Below are positions 47,177 to 56,200 of a stretch of 64,000 nt of DNA, piece by piece (the first letter of the stretch is position 1; each line of letters starts with the position of its first letter). Below the pieces are notes generated by a model. It had not been told where the DNA came from. It was given only the letters and a program-made list of their open reading frames with translations, and ran no database searches. Origin of the DNA: Microbacterium sp. LWO13-1.2 (GTDB lineage: Bacteria > Actinomycetota > Actinomycetes > Actinomycetales > Microbacteriaceae); assembly GCF_038397725.1 (NCBI RefSeq), contig NZ_CP151634.1:1922001-1986000 (forward strand), read 5' to 3'. The translations under genes were made by a program, and so were the position numbers.

Positions 47177-47473
47177 TCAGTGCGAATGCCGTCGCTGAGC
47201 GTGACGGATCAGACCGACTGCTCCGCTCACCAGAACCAGGGCGCCGACGCAGAGGAGCACGGTGGCCGTGATCGTGCCAGGAGTCATCCCGAGCGCCCAG
47301 TCGGCGACGGCATCGCTGCGATCGCGGTCGATCAGCAGCCAGAGGCCGAGGCCGGCGAGCGTGGCGAAGACCGCACCCCACACGACGGCCGCCCAGCGCG
47401 TGCGTGGCAGTGCGTCAGCTGTCGATCCCTCTGCGGATGCGGGAGGGATCGGTGCCATGGTGTCGATGCTCAT
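47177..47473 (-). CDS. Small membrane protein in the PspC operon
   Basis: 98-residue protein with two hydrophobic segments (AAVVWGAVFATLAGLGLWLLI and TITATVLLCVGALVLVSGAVGLI). ATG 47473 overlaps the stop of the PspC gene as ATGA, so it is its operon partner. The N-terminal 25 residues are Ser/Ala/Pro rich. No family recognised. It probably acts with the PspC envelope-stress protein in the membrane. Confidence 0.75.
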   Translation of the reverse strand: MSIDTMAPIPPASAEGSTADALPRTRWAAVVWGAVFATLAGLGLWLLIDRDRSDAVADWALGMTPGTITATVLLCVGALVLVSGAVGLIRHAQRRHSH

Positions 47474-49014
47474 TCTTCGCCGTCCTTGCGTTCGTAGACC
47501 GTGATGGAGATCTCCCCGGCGGTCTGTTCGATGGTCATCTTCTGTCTTGTCACGATCGGGCCCTCCGCGCTGATCGTCTCAGCGAAGACGCGTTCGCCCT
47601 CACCGTTGGTGCGTGCCTGCCAGGTCCCCACATCGATCACGGTCCCGGTCGTCGGGTCGACGCGCTTCCACACGATCGAGGCGGTGTCGACGGTGGCCTC
47701 GAGATCGAGTTCCACTCCCTCCGAGACGGAGATCAGCGTGCTGCCGGTGCCCTTCTCGACGCTCATCGACGGGGGCGTGCCGTCGTAAGGGTCGAGGGTG
47801 ATGTCGAGGTTTCCGAACGGCTGCTGGATCACCAGAGAATGGGCGTTGCTCGCCCAGGCGTCGCCGAATGTGAACTGTCGCAGTGTGGCGACGCCGGTCG
47901 CGACCGCACCTCCGACCAGCACCAGCACGGTCAGGAACGCGAGGAAGCCGCTACGGCGGCGAAGTGCACCGGCGACGATCATTCCCACCGCGAGCACGAG
48001 CGCCGCGGAGAGCAGTCCCACGGCCAGCCTGAGTCGCTCGTCGCCCCCGGACCAGAGCCCCATGGCGGCGCCGGCCACCAGCGCCAAGCCGATCACCGAT
48101 GCGACGAGAGGGAAGCTCGCGCGTGGGTTCGACGCGCGCCGGATCCGCCGGCGTTCCGCAGCCTCGGCGGCGAAGGCCGTCGCCACCGTCTGCCGCTCGC
48201 GCCGAGCCTGCTCGCGCGCTGCGCGCTCGGCATCCTGCTGCTGGCGCCGCCAGGCCTGATCCTGCTCTTTCCAGGCGGCGTGCTGCCGGCGCCACGCGTC
48301 GAGATCCTCCGGATTCTCCGGCCGTTCCGGGAGCGGGGCCGGCGCGGCCGGCGGGCTCGTGAGGAGAGCGGATGCCGGAGCCGCCGAATCGGCGAGCGCC
48401 CCGGCATCCGACTCCAGCGCGTCCGCGTGCTCGACGGCACCCGAGCCGTCGAGCACAGGAGACGCATCCGGGGCCGCATCGTTCGTGGAAGCCATCGACG
48501 GACGAGGCGCAGAAGCACCCGGGGTGTGGCGCGCAGCGCGCACGATGAGGACGATCAGCGTGCCGACGAGCACAAGACCGACGATCCAGGCGATCACCGA
48601 CAGGGCCGTCCAGTCCGCGTACCAGAAACCGAACAGTGATCCGGTGATGGGCGCCGTCGGAATCAGTCCGATCACCGCCATGGCGAGGATGCCCAGCTGC
48701 GTCGGCTGGAAGTCCTGTGCCAGCAGATCACGGGTGTGCACCCGGCCATCGGCGTCGGGGAGCAGCGCCCACGCGACGGCGTAGAGGAAGATCGCCGGCA
48801 GGCCGAACAGTGCCGCGACGACGAACACGCCGCGTACGATCAGCGGGTCGATGCGCAGTCGTGCGGCGATTCCCGCGCACACGCCGCCGAGCCACCCGTC
48901 CGAGCGGATGACACCGAGGTCGGCAACCCAGAGGAAGAACTTGTCGGCGGGAGGCACCGGCGCAGCGGGCGAGGTCGTATCGGCAGCAGGTGGCGGCGCG
49001 GTCGGAATCGTCAT
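47470..49014 (-). CDS. PspC-domain envelope-stress membrane protein
   Basis: 514-residue protein. The PspC domain (about 30-85) has SDGWLGGVCAGIAARLRIDPLIVRGVFVVAALFG with the Gly-rich GVCAGIA motif, followed by further helices, a charged Gln/Arg-rich cytoplasmic or coiled region (about 255-300) and a C-terminal beta-rich domain resembling DUF4097-type adhesive sheets (WASNAHSLVIQQPFGNLDITL). Divergent from a sensor kinase that carries its own PspC domain. AAGGAT lies 6 bases before ATG 49014. Likely the stress-sensing partner of that two-component system. Confidence 0.85.
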   Translation of the reverse strand: MTIPTAPPPAADTTSPAAPVPPADKFFLWVADLGVIRSDGWLGGVCAGIAARLRIDPLIVRGVFVVAALFGLPAIFLYAVAWALLPDADGRVHTRDLLAQDFQPTQLGILAMAVIGLIPTAPITGSLFGFWYADWTALSVIAWIVGLVLVGTLIVLIVRAARHTPGASAPRPSMASTNDAAPDASPVLDGSGAVEHADALESDAGALADSAAPASALLTSPPAAPAPLPERPENPEDLDAWRRQHAAWKEQDQAWRRQQQDAERAAREQARRERQTVATAFAAEAAERRRIRRASNPRASFPLVASVIGLALVAGAAMGLWSGGDERLRLAVGLLSAALVLAVGMIVAGALRRRSGFLAFLTVLVLVGGAVATGVATLRQFTFGDAWASNAHSLVIQQPFGNLDITLDPYDGTPPSMSVEKGTGSTLISVSEGVELDLEATVDTASIVWKRVDPTTGTVIDVGTWQARTNGEGERVFAETISAEGPIVTRQKMTIEQTAGEISITVYERKDGEE

Positions 49015-49020
49015 GATTCG

Positions 49021-49026
49021 ATCCTT
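49021..49026 (-). promoter_or_regulatory. -10-like AAGGAT before the PspC gene
   Basis: Minus-strand AAGGAT 6 bases before ATG 49014; no Shine-Dalgarno. Weaker match than the others. Confidence 0.35.
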
Positions 49027-49116
49027 GCGCCCGGCAGTGGGCCCCGACCATGGGGTGTTCCCCTGAGTCGACCCTGATCTTCGGCTGCTGGTCTGCCCTG
49101 GTCGCCTTCCGGGTGA

Positions 49117-49122
49117 TTGGAT
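49117..49122 (+). promoter_or_regulatory. -10 hexamer TTGGAT of a leaderless promoter
   Basis: TTGGAT, 6 bases before ATG 49129. Confidence 0.45.
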
Positions 49123-49128
49123 GGCGAC

Positions 49129-50334
49129 ATGTCTTCTTCGGCTCCGATCGTGCCGGTGCGACCCGCGCCGGTCGCTCCGCCGCCGCGTCCGCCGCTCGCT
49201 CGCGATCGCGAATGCCTGGTCGCCGGGGTCAGCACCGGACTGTCACGGCACCTCGGAGCGCCGCTCTGGGCCGTGCGCGCGCTGTTCGTCGCTCTCACCC
49301 TCTGCGGCGGGGCAGGAATCCTGCTCTATGCGTGGTGCTGGGTATTCATGCCCTGGCAGCCGGGGGAATCAGCGCCGACGCGGAGGGCGCCGGTCGCATG
49401 GCTGCTCCTGGTGCCGGCGAGCATCGGCACCCTGCTCGTGAGCATCCGGTGGGCCGCCGGGGACTCATGGGGTAATGACGCCCCTGTCAGCTCGTCGAGT
49501 CTCGCGCTCGCAGGCGCTGTGGTGTTCGCGACGGCTGCGAGTCTGTGGGCGACGCTCATCGATCGCACCGACACGGCGAGAGGGCCGCGGCACACGGCGG
49601 TGATCCGGATCGCGGCGGTGGCGCTTCTCGTGCTGGTGTTCCTGATCGTTCTCGGGCGGCCGGTCGGTGGAACGGCCTTCGCTCTGATGCTTCCTCTCGC
49701 CGGGCTCATGGCGGTGGCCTCGTCGACATTCATCCACCGCTGGCGGGAACTCGCCGGCGAACGCGTCCGGCGCATCCGTGAGGAGCAGCGCAGTGAGATG
49801 GCTGCGCACCTGCACGACTCGGTGCTGCAGACGCTCGCACTGATCCAGAACCGGGCCGGTGCCTCGAGCGAGGCTGCTCGTCTCGCTCGCGCCCAAGAGC
49901 GGGAACTGCGGGCGTGGCTGTACGACGGCGATGCCCCGGCCGACAGCGATCTGCCGACCGACCTGCGCGACTATGCGGGCGGCCTGGAACTCGACTATCC
50001 CGTGCGCATCGACGTCGTCTCGGCCGGTCTGTCCGCGGAACGCGCGAGTGGCGAGCTGGCGGCAGCCGCGCGCGAGGCGATGCTCAATGCGGCGCGGCAT
50101 ACCGGCGGTGAGATCTCGGTGTACATCGAGGGCAACGACACCGGGGTCGACGTCTTCATCCGTGATCGCGGCCGAGGGTTCGCCCTCGCCGCCGTCCCGA
50201 GCGACCGCCTCGGGGTCCGGGAATCCATCATCGGACGGATGCGTCGCGCCGGCGGCACGGGCACCGTGCGCAGCGACGAGAACGGAACAGAAGTGCATCT
50301 GCACATCGACACGGCAGGGGACGACCGTGGCTGA
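49129..50334 (+). CDS. PspC-domain sensor histidine kinase
   Basis: 401-residue sensor. N-terminal PspC domain (about 24-75: ECLVAGVSTGLSRHLGAPLWAVRALFVALTLCGGAGILLYAWCW), then helices to about 215, a linker, and the kinase core with AHLHDSVLQTLALIQNR (HisKA_3 His about 226) and ATPase motifs EAMLNAARHTGG, DRGRGFALAA and RLGVRESIIGRMRRAGG. The PspC-kinase fusion is a typical actinobacterial membrane-stress sensor. Response regulator gene follows with an 8-base overlap. ATG 49129 follows TTGGAT by 6 bases; a start at 49117 would overlap that hexamer. Confidence 0.9.
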   Translation: MSSSAPIVPVRPAPVAPPPRPPLARDRECLVAGVSTGLSRHLGAPLWAVRALFVALTLCGGAGILLYAWCWVFMPWQPGESAPTRRAPVAWLLLVPASIGTLLVSIRWAAGDSWGNDAPVSSSSLALAGAVVFATAASLWATLIDRTDTARGPRHTAVIRIAAVALLVLVFLIVLGRPVGGTAFALMLPLAGLMAVASSTFIHRWRELAGERVRRIREEQRSEMAAHLHDSVLQTLALIQNRAGASSEAARLARAQERELRAWLYDGDAPADSDLPTDLRDYAGGLELDYPVRIDVVSAGLSAERASGELAAAAREAMLNAARHTGGEISVYIEGNDTGVDVFIRDRGRGFALAAVPSDRLGVRESIIGRMRRAGGTGTVRSDENGTEVHLHIDTAGDDRG

Positions 50335-50986
50335 CGGCATCCGCGTCGTCATCGTGGACGACCATTCGATCTTCCGCTCCGGGCTCCGGGCCGACCTCGA
50401 TGCGAGCGTCGAGATCGTCGGCGAGGCGGCGGATGTGCCGTCGGCGATCGCGGTCATCCGGGCCACCGCCCCGGACGTGGTCCTGCTCGACGTGCACCTT
50501 CCCGGCGGTGAGGGTGCGGATGCGACCGGCGGTGAAGCGGTGATCAGAGGCAGCGCTCCGACGGCATCCCGTTTCCTCGCGTTGAGCGTCTCCGATGCTG
50601 CCGCAGACGTCGTGCGCGTGATCAGGGCCGGCGCCAGGGGCTACATCACCAAGGGGTCATCCGGCGTCGAGGTGAGCAGCGCAGTTCATGCCGTCGCGGG
50701 CGGCGATGCGGTGTTCTCGCCGCGCCTGGCCGGGTTCGTGCTCGACGCCTTCGGGGCGGTCGCCGGAGAGACGGCGACCGCCGACTCCGAACTGGACCGA
50801 CTCTCGGCTCGTGAGCAGGAGGTCATGCGGCTGATCGCCCGCGGCTACGCGTACAAAGAGGTCGCCGCCGAGCTGTTCATCTCGATCAAGACGGTCGAGA
50901 CGCACGTCTCCGCTGTGCTTCGCAAGCTGCAGCTCTCCTCGCGGCATGAACTGACCGCGTGGGCTTCGGAGCGACGGCTGCTGTAG
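50327..50986 (+). CDS. LuxR-type response regulator of the PspC system
   Basis: 219-residue regulator. Receiver with VVIVDDHSIFRSGL and phosphoacceptor Asp55 in VVLLDVHLPGGEGADATGG, followed by the LuxR helix-turn-helix LSAREQEVMRLIARGYAYKEVAAELFISIKTVETHVSAVLRKL. GTG 50327 lies inside the kinase's last codons. An insertion ADATGGEAVIRG after the acceptor loop is a common feature of this subfamily. The two-component pair is divergent from the PspC membrane protein gene, which is the likely target. Confidence 0.92.
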   Translation: MADGIRVVIVDDHSIFRSGLRADLDASVEIVGEAADVPSAIAVIRATAPDVVLLDVHLPGGEGADATGGEAVIRGSAPTASRFLALSVSDAAADVVRVIRAGARGYITKGSSGVEVSSAVHAVAGGDAVFSPRLAGFVLDAFGAVAGETATADSELDRLSAREQEVMRLIARGYAYKEVAAELFISIKTVETHVSAVLRKLQLSSRHELTAWASERRLL

Positions 50987-50999
50987 CGCCGCGCTCGCC

Positions 51000-51407
51000 T
51001 CAGGCGGCGAGCCAGAGACCCTTCGGGTTGGTCGCGATCCTCATACCTGCCGCCACCGTCTCGTCATCGCCGATCTTGGCACCGCGTGCGATGCGCGCCC
51101 CGGCGCCGACCTCGGTGCGGACGCCGATGTGCGCGCCATCACCGACAGCGGCACCCTGGCCGATGTGCGCGTGCGCATCGATGAAGGCTCCTTCGCCGAT
51201 CACGGCATCCGGTTCCACCCATGCGCCGCGAGCGACCTTCGCCCCGGCAGCGACCCGCGCGCCCGGTTCGATATACGCGCCCGCTTCCACCATGGCCCTC
51301 GGATGCACCTTCGCGCCGTGCGCCACGAGACCCCGGCCATTCGCGTGCTTGCGGTAACGCAGCGTCGCTCCCTGGTCGTTCTCGATGTCGACGTAGTTCT
51401 TTCCCAC
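51000..51407 (-). CDS. Hexapeptide-repeat (left-handed beta-helix) protein
   Basis: 135-residue protein with nine or ten [LIV]GxxxxI-like hexapeptide turns: GARVAAGAKVARGAWVEPDAVIGEGAFIDAHAHIGQGAAVGDGAHIG and onward. This is the fold of acyl- and acetyltransferases and of carbonic-anhydrase-like proteins, but no transferase loop is obvious. An N-terminal 30-residue segment (NYVDIENDQGATLRYRKH) precedes the helix. The start is GTG 51407, with GGGAGGA 4-5 bases upstream. It could be a scaffold or an enzyme on small amines. Convergent with the response regulator, 13 bases away. Confidence 0.8.
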   Translation of the reverse strand: MGKNYVDIENDQGATLRYRKHANGRGLVAHGAKVHPRAMVEAGAYIEPGARVAAGAKVARGAWVEPDAVIGEGAFIDAHAHIGQGAAVGDGAHIGVRTEVGAGARIARGAKIGDDETVAAGMRIATNPKGLWLAA

Positions 51408-51487
51408 GATTCCTCCCGTGCCCGGAGTTCTCCGGATATATCAACAACCACGGGTGGTACGGATTCATTCCCGCCGAGGGATGCTGT

Positions 51488-52261
51488 TCACCTCTGGCAG
51501 AACGGACACCAGAACGTGCTCCTCTCGCGGGTCGGATCGGCCCCGAGTTCTCCCCTCTGAATGAGGGTTCCGCAGCGTCGGCACGGGCGTCCGGCGCGGC
51601 CGTAGACCCACGTCGTCTGCCCAGGACGGTTGACACCGGTGAAGGTGCGGTCGGGCCGGTCGCGATTGGCTCGAATCGTCCGCACGCCGAGGTCGAGAAG
51701 GGCGGCGACATCGACGTCGGGTGTCGGCGTCGTCGGCAGCACACCGCGCAGAAACAGCAGCTCCGCGGCGTATTCGTTCCCGAAGCCCGCGACGTTGCGC
51801 TGATCGAGGATGGCGACGTGGATGCTGCGCGCATCCGCGCCGAGTCGCCTCGCCGCCTCCTGCGCATCCCAGTCCTCGGCGAGCGGATCCGGTCCGAGAT
51901 GGCCGACCAGGCTGTCTTCTTCGCGCGTCGGCACGACCTCGATCTCAGCCAGATCGACGCCCACCGCCTCACGCTGCTCAGTGCCGACGATGGCCCGCAC
52001 CTTGTACGCCGGATGCCGCCACTTCTCGCCCGGTCGGTAGACGAACCATGCGCCGTCCATGCGCAGGTGCGAATGAACCGTGCTGTCGCCGATGCGCAGC
52101 AGCAGGTGCTTGCCGCGCGCTTCAGCTCCATGCACGCGCTGGCCGCGCAGATCGATGGTCGCCGCGCGAGGAACACGGAGATCGAAGCGGGTGACATCGG
52201 CTCCGGCCAGCGCCTCGTCGAGGCGGCGGGCGGTGCGGTGAACGGTGTCGCCCTCGGGCAT
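51488..52261 (-). CDS. nei: DNA glycosylase/AP lyase (endonuclease VIII, Nei2 type)
   Basis: 257-residue Fpg/Nei-family repair enzyme that removes oxidised pyrimidines and cleaves AP sites. MPEGDTVHR carries the catalytic Pro2 and Glu3, and VHSHLRMDGAWFVY and NVAGFGNEYAAELLFL are family motifs. A C-terminal zinc finger C4 (CRRCGT and WCPFC) is present. ATG 52261 shares one base with the stop of the EI24 gene (TGATG), so the two are co-expressed. Length normal. Confidence 0.93.
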   Translation of the reverse strand: MPEGDTVHRTARRLDEALAGADVTRFDLRVPRAATIDLRGQRVHGAEARGKHLLLRIGDSTVHSHLRMDGAWFVYRPGEKWRHPAYKVRAIVGTEQREAVGVDLAEIEVVPTREEDSLVGHLGPDPLAEDWDAQEAARRLGADARSIHVAILDQRNVAGFGNEYAAELLFLRGVLPTTPTPDVDVAALLDLGVRTIRANRDRPDRTFTGVNRPGQTTWVYGRAGRPCRRCGTLIQRGELGADPTRERSTFWCPFCQR

Positions 52262-53091
52262 CAGACGGGTCCGGCCGGTGGCGCCCCGGCGCCCGGCGGA
52301 GGTGGCAGCAGCGGTGTCGGGGTGGCGCCCACAGGGGGCGGTGGCGGATTCTGAGTCCGTCCGGAACGGTCGAGCATGGTCCTGGCGAGCATCGTGGAGC
52401 CGGCGACCGCGGCGGGCATGGCCACGACCGCACCGAGCGGAATCAGGAAGCACAGCTGCGTCGCGACGCCGAACCCGAGAACACGGGCCCTGCTTCCGGC
52501 GAAGAGCGCAGCGCGGTCCAGCGGCGTCAGATTCCTGGCGTCGAAGGCTCGCCCGGTGAGCTCGCGCGCCAGCAGGCGTCCGGTGAAGATCACGCCGCCC
52601 ACCGCGCCGAGGACTCCGCCGACGATCGGGATGAGACCGACCACGAGGACGAGAATCGCGATGAGCAGGCCGAGCAGCACCAGTCGCACCCCTTCGCCGA
52701 GCGCGTTCCAGAAGCCGCCTCCGTCGACGGGCTGTTCGCCGCCGAGGTCGGATTCGACGGCCCGCCAGATCCGCTCGTAGAAGGGATCGCCGATCGTGAG
52801 CGCGAGGGCGCTGAACACGGAGGCGGCCAGCGCCAGCGCGGCGATGAACACGACGATTCCGACGGCTCCGCGCACGACGCCGCGCCAGGGCTCGGTCCAG
52901 CCGGCGGCGAACGGGGTGATCCACTCGGCGATGACGCCGAGTGACAGCAGCAGCGGGACCAGCGCGGCGGCCAGGAGCAGGAAAGCGACCACGGCCGGGA
53001 TGAGGCCGAGCGCCATCAGCCCCGGCCGAGTGCGCCACATCCCGAATCCCCGCAGCAGCAGGCGGACTCCGGCACCGAACTCGCGAATCAT
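52261..53091 (-). CDS. EI24/CysZ-family membrane protein
   Basis: 276-residue membrane protein with four main hydrophobic segments. GVRLLLRGFGMWRTRPGLMALGLIPAVVAFLLLAAAL begins the family pattern, and RNLTPLDRAALFAGSRARVLGFGVATQLCFLIPLGAVVAMPAAVAGSTMLAR is the conserved C-terminal half. In proteobacteria CysZ transports sulphate; in actinobacteria the role is unproven. Ends with a Pro/Gly-rich tail. ATG 53091 follows TAGGCT by 6 bases. Operon with nei. Confidence 0.85.
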   Translation of the reverse strand: MIREFGAGVRLLLRGFGMWRTRPGLMALGLIPAVVAFLLLAAALVPLLLSLGVIAEWITPFAAGWTEPWRGVVRGAVGIVVFIAALALAASVFSALALTIGDPFYERIWRAVESDLGGEQPVDGGGFWNALGEGVRLVLLGLLIAILVLVVGLIPIVGGVLGAVGGVIFTGRLLARELTGRAFDARNLTPLDRAALFAGSRARVLGFGVATQLCFLIPLGAVVAMPAAVAGSTMLARTMLDRSGRTQNPPPPPVGATPTPLLPPPPGAGAPPAGPV

Positions 53092-53097
53092 GGATTC

Positions 53098-53103
53098 AGC
53101 CTA
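53098..53103 (-). promoter_or_regulatory. -10 hexamer TAGGCT of a leaderless promoter
   Basis: Minus-strand TAGGCT, 6 bases before ATG 53091. Confidence 0.6.
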
Positions 53104-53127
53104 TGCGGCGCTCGTGGTGGCGGCAGA

Positions 53128-53218
53128 GCTGCGCACAACTTCGGATGCGCAGGCGACACCCCGCAGAATCGTTCGCCTGCGTGGCGTGTCTCGAGGTCGG
53201 TCCGAAGTTGTGCACAGC
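53128..53218. repeat. Nested palindrome, 91 bp
   Basis: GCTGCGCACAACTTCGGA (53128-53145) faces TCCGAAGTTGTGCACAGC (53201-53218), with 17 of 18 bases paired, and GCAGGCGA faces TCGCCTGC inside. It lies directly after the Lhr helicase stop codon, in the gap before the EI24 gene promoter. Confidence 0.8.
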
Positions 53219-53221
53219 CGC

Positions 53222-56200
53222 TCAGATGGCTTTGCGCAGGGTGTACCCGCGGGGGGTCACGACGAAGCCGGCCTCCTGAAGCGCGATCGCCAGAACCGTG
53301 CCGTAGACGCCTTCGCCGTTCACCTTCTCGACGGTCAGCGTATCGAGCCGCCTGGCCCTGGCGGTGGTCGCCAGGTCGGATGCCGCGGCCTGCAGCGCAT
53401 CCGGGTCATCGCTGAACGACAGCACGGTGCGGCCGCCGCGCTCGAGATACAGCACGAGCTCGCCGTCGACGAGCACGACCAGGCCACCCGCCTTCCGCCC
53501 AGGACGGTGCGAAACGCCCTCGCGGCGCGGCCAGCCGAGTGCGGCACCATAGGGATTCGCGGGATCGGTGGCGGCGAGGGTGATGGCCTTCCGAGGCGGG
53601 GGATCGCTGAGTCCGGCGAACGTGCGCAGCCGGTCGACCGTGGCCGATGCCGCGAACTGCGCCGCTCCGAGCTTCTCGATCACGTATCCGCGGCGGCAGT
53701 GCCCAGCCTCTTCGAAGCCGGCGAGCACGCGATACGCCTGGGCGAAACCGCCGGGCACGCCTTCGGCCTGCACCGCGCCGCGGGTGACGACGCCGTAGCG
53801 ATCGAGGAGAAGGCCGGCGGTGACGGTCGCCCGGCGTGCCGCATCTCTCTCGGCCGTGGGGAGCAGCGACCACCGTCCGCCGGCCGTCGTCGGTCGCGCT
53901 GTCGAGCGTGCCAGGGACATGCCCCGGTAGGTTCGGGCCCGTGGAGCACGGCGGGTCACCCGGTGCGCCTGCGATCCGCCGCCGAGGAGTCCGCGGATCG
54001 GCGCGAAGGTGTCGTTCGTCACCCGTCCGGCCCAGGTCAGGTTCCACAGCGCTTCGAGCACGGACTGCTCGTTCTCGGCGCCGGTCATCTCTTTGAGCTG
54101 CGCGGCGAAGTAGGCGCCACCGGCGCTGAGAGATTCGATCAGACGCGCGTCCAGCGAGTCGGTCGCGAGGTCGTCGTCCGGCTCGGGAAGTGTGAACGGC
54201 GCGAGATCGGCGGGATGCAACGAGACCCAGCCGTCGCGCCCTGGCAACGTGCCGTGTCCCGACCAGATCACTTCGCCGCTGGCGGTGAGCTCGTCGAGCA
54301 GGGCCGGCGTGTAGTCGCTGACGCGTGAGGGCAGGATCAGCGATTCCCACGCGCTCGCCGGGATCGGCACTCCGGCCAGCTGCTCGATCACGGCGAGCAC
54401 GCCGTCGAGGCCCTCCTGCGGTCGAGTGAGGTGCTGCCATTCGGGGAGGAAGCGCGCGTACGCGGCGGGTGGCACCGGCTCCACGCTCCCGCGGATCGCG
54501 GCCAGCGACCGCATCCGCAGTCGGCGCAGCACCTCGGTGTCGCACCATTCGATGTCGGAGGCGCTGCCGGCGGCCTCGGGCAGGAAGTAGCCGCTGGTGA
54601 TGCGTCCGGCGTTCTCGAGTCGTTGCAGCGTGTGGCGCGCGACGGCGGTGCCGATGCCGAATCGAGTGGCCACGGCCTCGGTCGGGAAGGGGCCGTGGGT
54701 GCGGGCGTGCCGGGCGACGAGGTCGCCGAGCGGGTCGGCGACCGGGTCGAGGAAGGCGACGGGGATGCCGGTGGGCAGTGCCACCCCGAGTGCATCGCGC
54801 AGGCGTCCGGCGTCTTCGATCGCGGCGACCCGGGTGGCCCCGGCGATGATGACCGGGATGGCGCGGCGTGCGGCGACGAGGGCGTCGAGGTGGGCGGATG
54901 CCGCGTTCGGCTCCTCCAGCCGCGCGGCGACCTCGAGGGCATCCAGCGGGCCGAGCAGGCGCAGCAGGTCGGCCGTGCCCTCGAGCCCCCGTGCGTGACG
55001 ATCGGGATCGAGGCGCTGCGCCTCCTGTTCGAACTGTGTGATGACGGCGGGATCGAGGAGTTCCCGCAACTCGACGGTGCCGAGCAGCTCACCGAGGAGC
55101 GCCGGGTCGACCGAGAGCGCGGCGGCGCGACGTTCGGCCAGCGGCGAGTCGCCCTCGTACATGAATGCGCCGACGTAGCCGAACAGCAGATCGCGCGCAT
55201 ACGGCGAGGGTTGCGCCGGCTGCGTCTCGACGAGCCGGACACGGCGGTCGGCGATCGCGGTGGCGAGCTTTCGCAACGATGGCAGGTCGTACACGTCCTG
55301 CAGCACCTCGCGCAGGGTCTCCAGGATCACCGGGAAGGTCGGATGCCGTCGCGCGACCTCGAGCAGCTGTGCGGAGCGCTGGCGCTGCTGCCACAGCGGC
55401 GACCGCCGATTCGGATTCGTCCGAGGCATCAGCAGCGACCGCGCTGCGCACTCCCGGAAGCGCGAGGCGAAGAGAGCGGAGCCGCCGACCTCTTCCGTCA
55501 CGAGTTGTTCCAGCTCGGCCGGGTCGAAGACGAACAGCTCCGCTCCCGGCGGCTCTGCTTCGGCATCCGGAATGCGCACGATGATGCCGTCGTCGCTGGC
55601 GACAGCTGATCCTTCGACCCCGAGACGTTCCCGAACGCGCGCGTTGATGGCCAGCGCCCACGGGGCGTGCACTTTCATGCCGTACGGGGAATGGAGGATG
55701 ACGCGCCAGTCGCCGACCTCGTCGCGCCCGCGCTCCACCGTGAGCGTGCGGTCGGTGGGGAGCGTGCCGGTGGCCTCGCGCTGCTCGCTGAGGTGCGCCA
55801 GCAGATTGGCGCGGGCCTGCTCGTCGAGACCGGCATCGATGAGCCGCTGCGCGGCCTTCTCAGGGGTGGCCGCCGACACCTCGCGGGAGAACTTCCCGAG
55901 CGCCTCGCCGAGCTCGTACGGCCGGCCGATGCCGTCGCCGTGCCAGAACGGCACTTTGCCCGGCTGGCCGTATGCGGGGATGACATTCACCCGGTCGTGC
56001 GTGATCTCGGCGATCCGCCAGCTCGTCGTGCCGAGGGTGAAGACGTCGCCGACGCGCGACTCGTAGACCATCTCCTCGTCGAGCTCACCGACGCGGGCGC
56101 CGGTCGTCTCGCCGGCGACGAAGACCCCGAAGAGGCCCCGATCGGGGATGGTGCCACCGCTCGTCACGGCGATCCGCTGGGCTCCCGGTCGTCCGGTGAG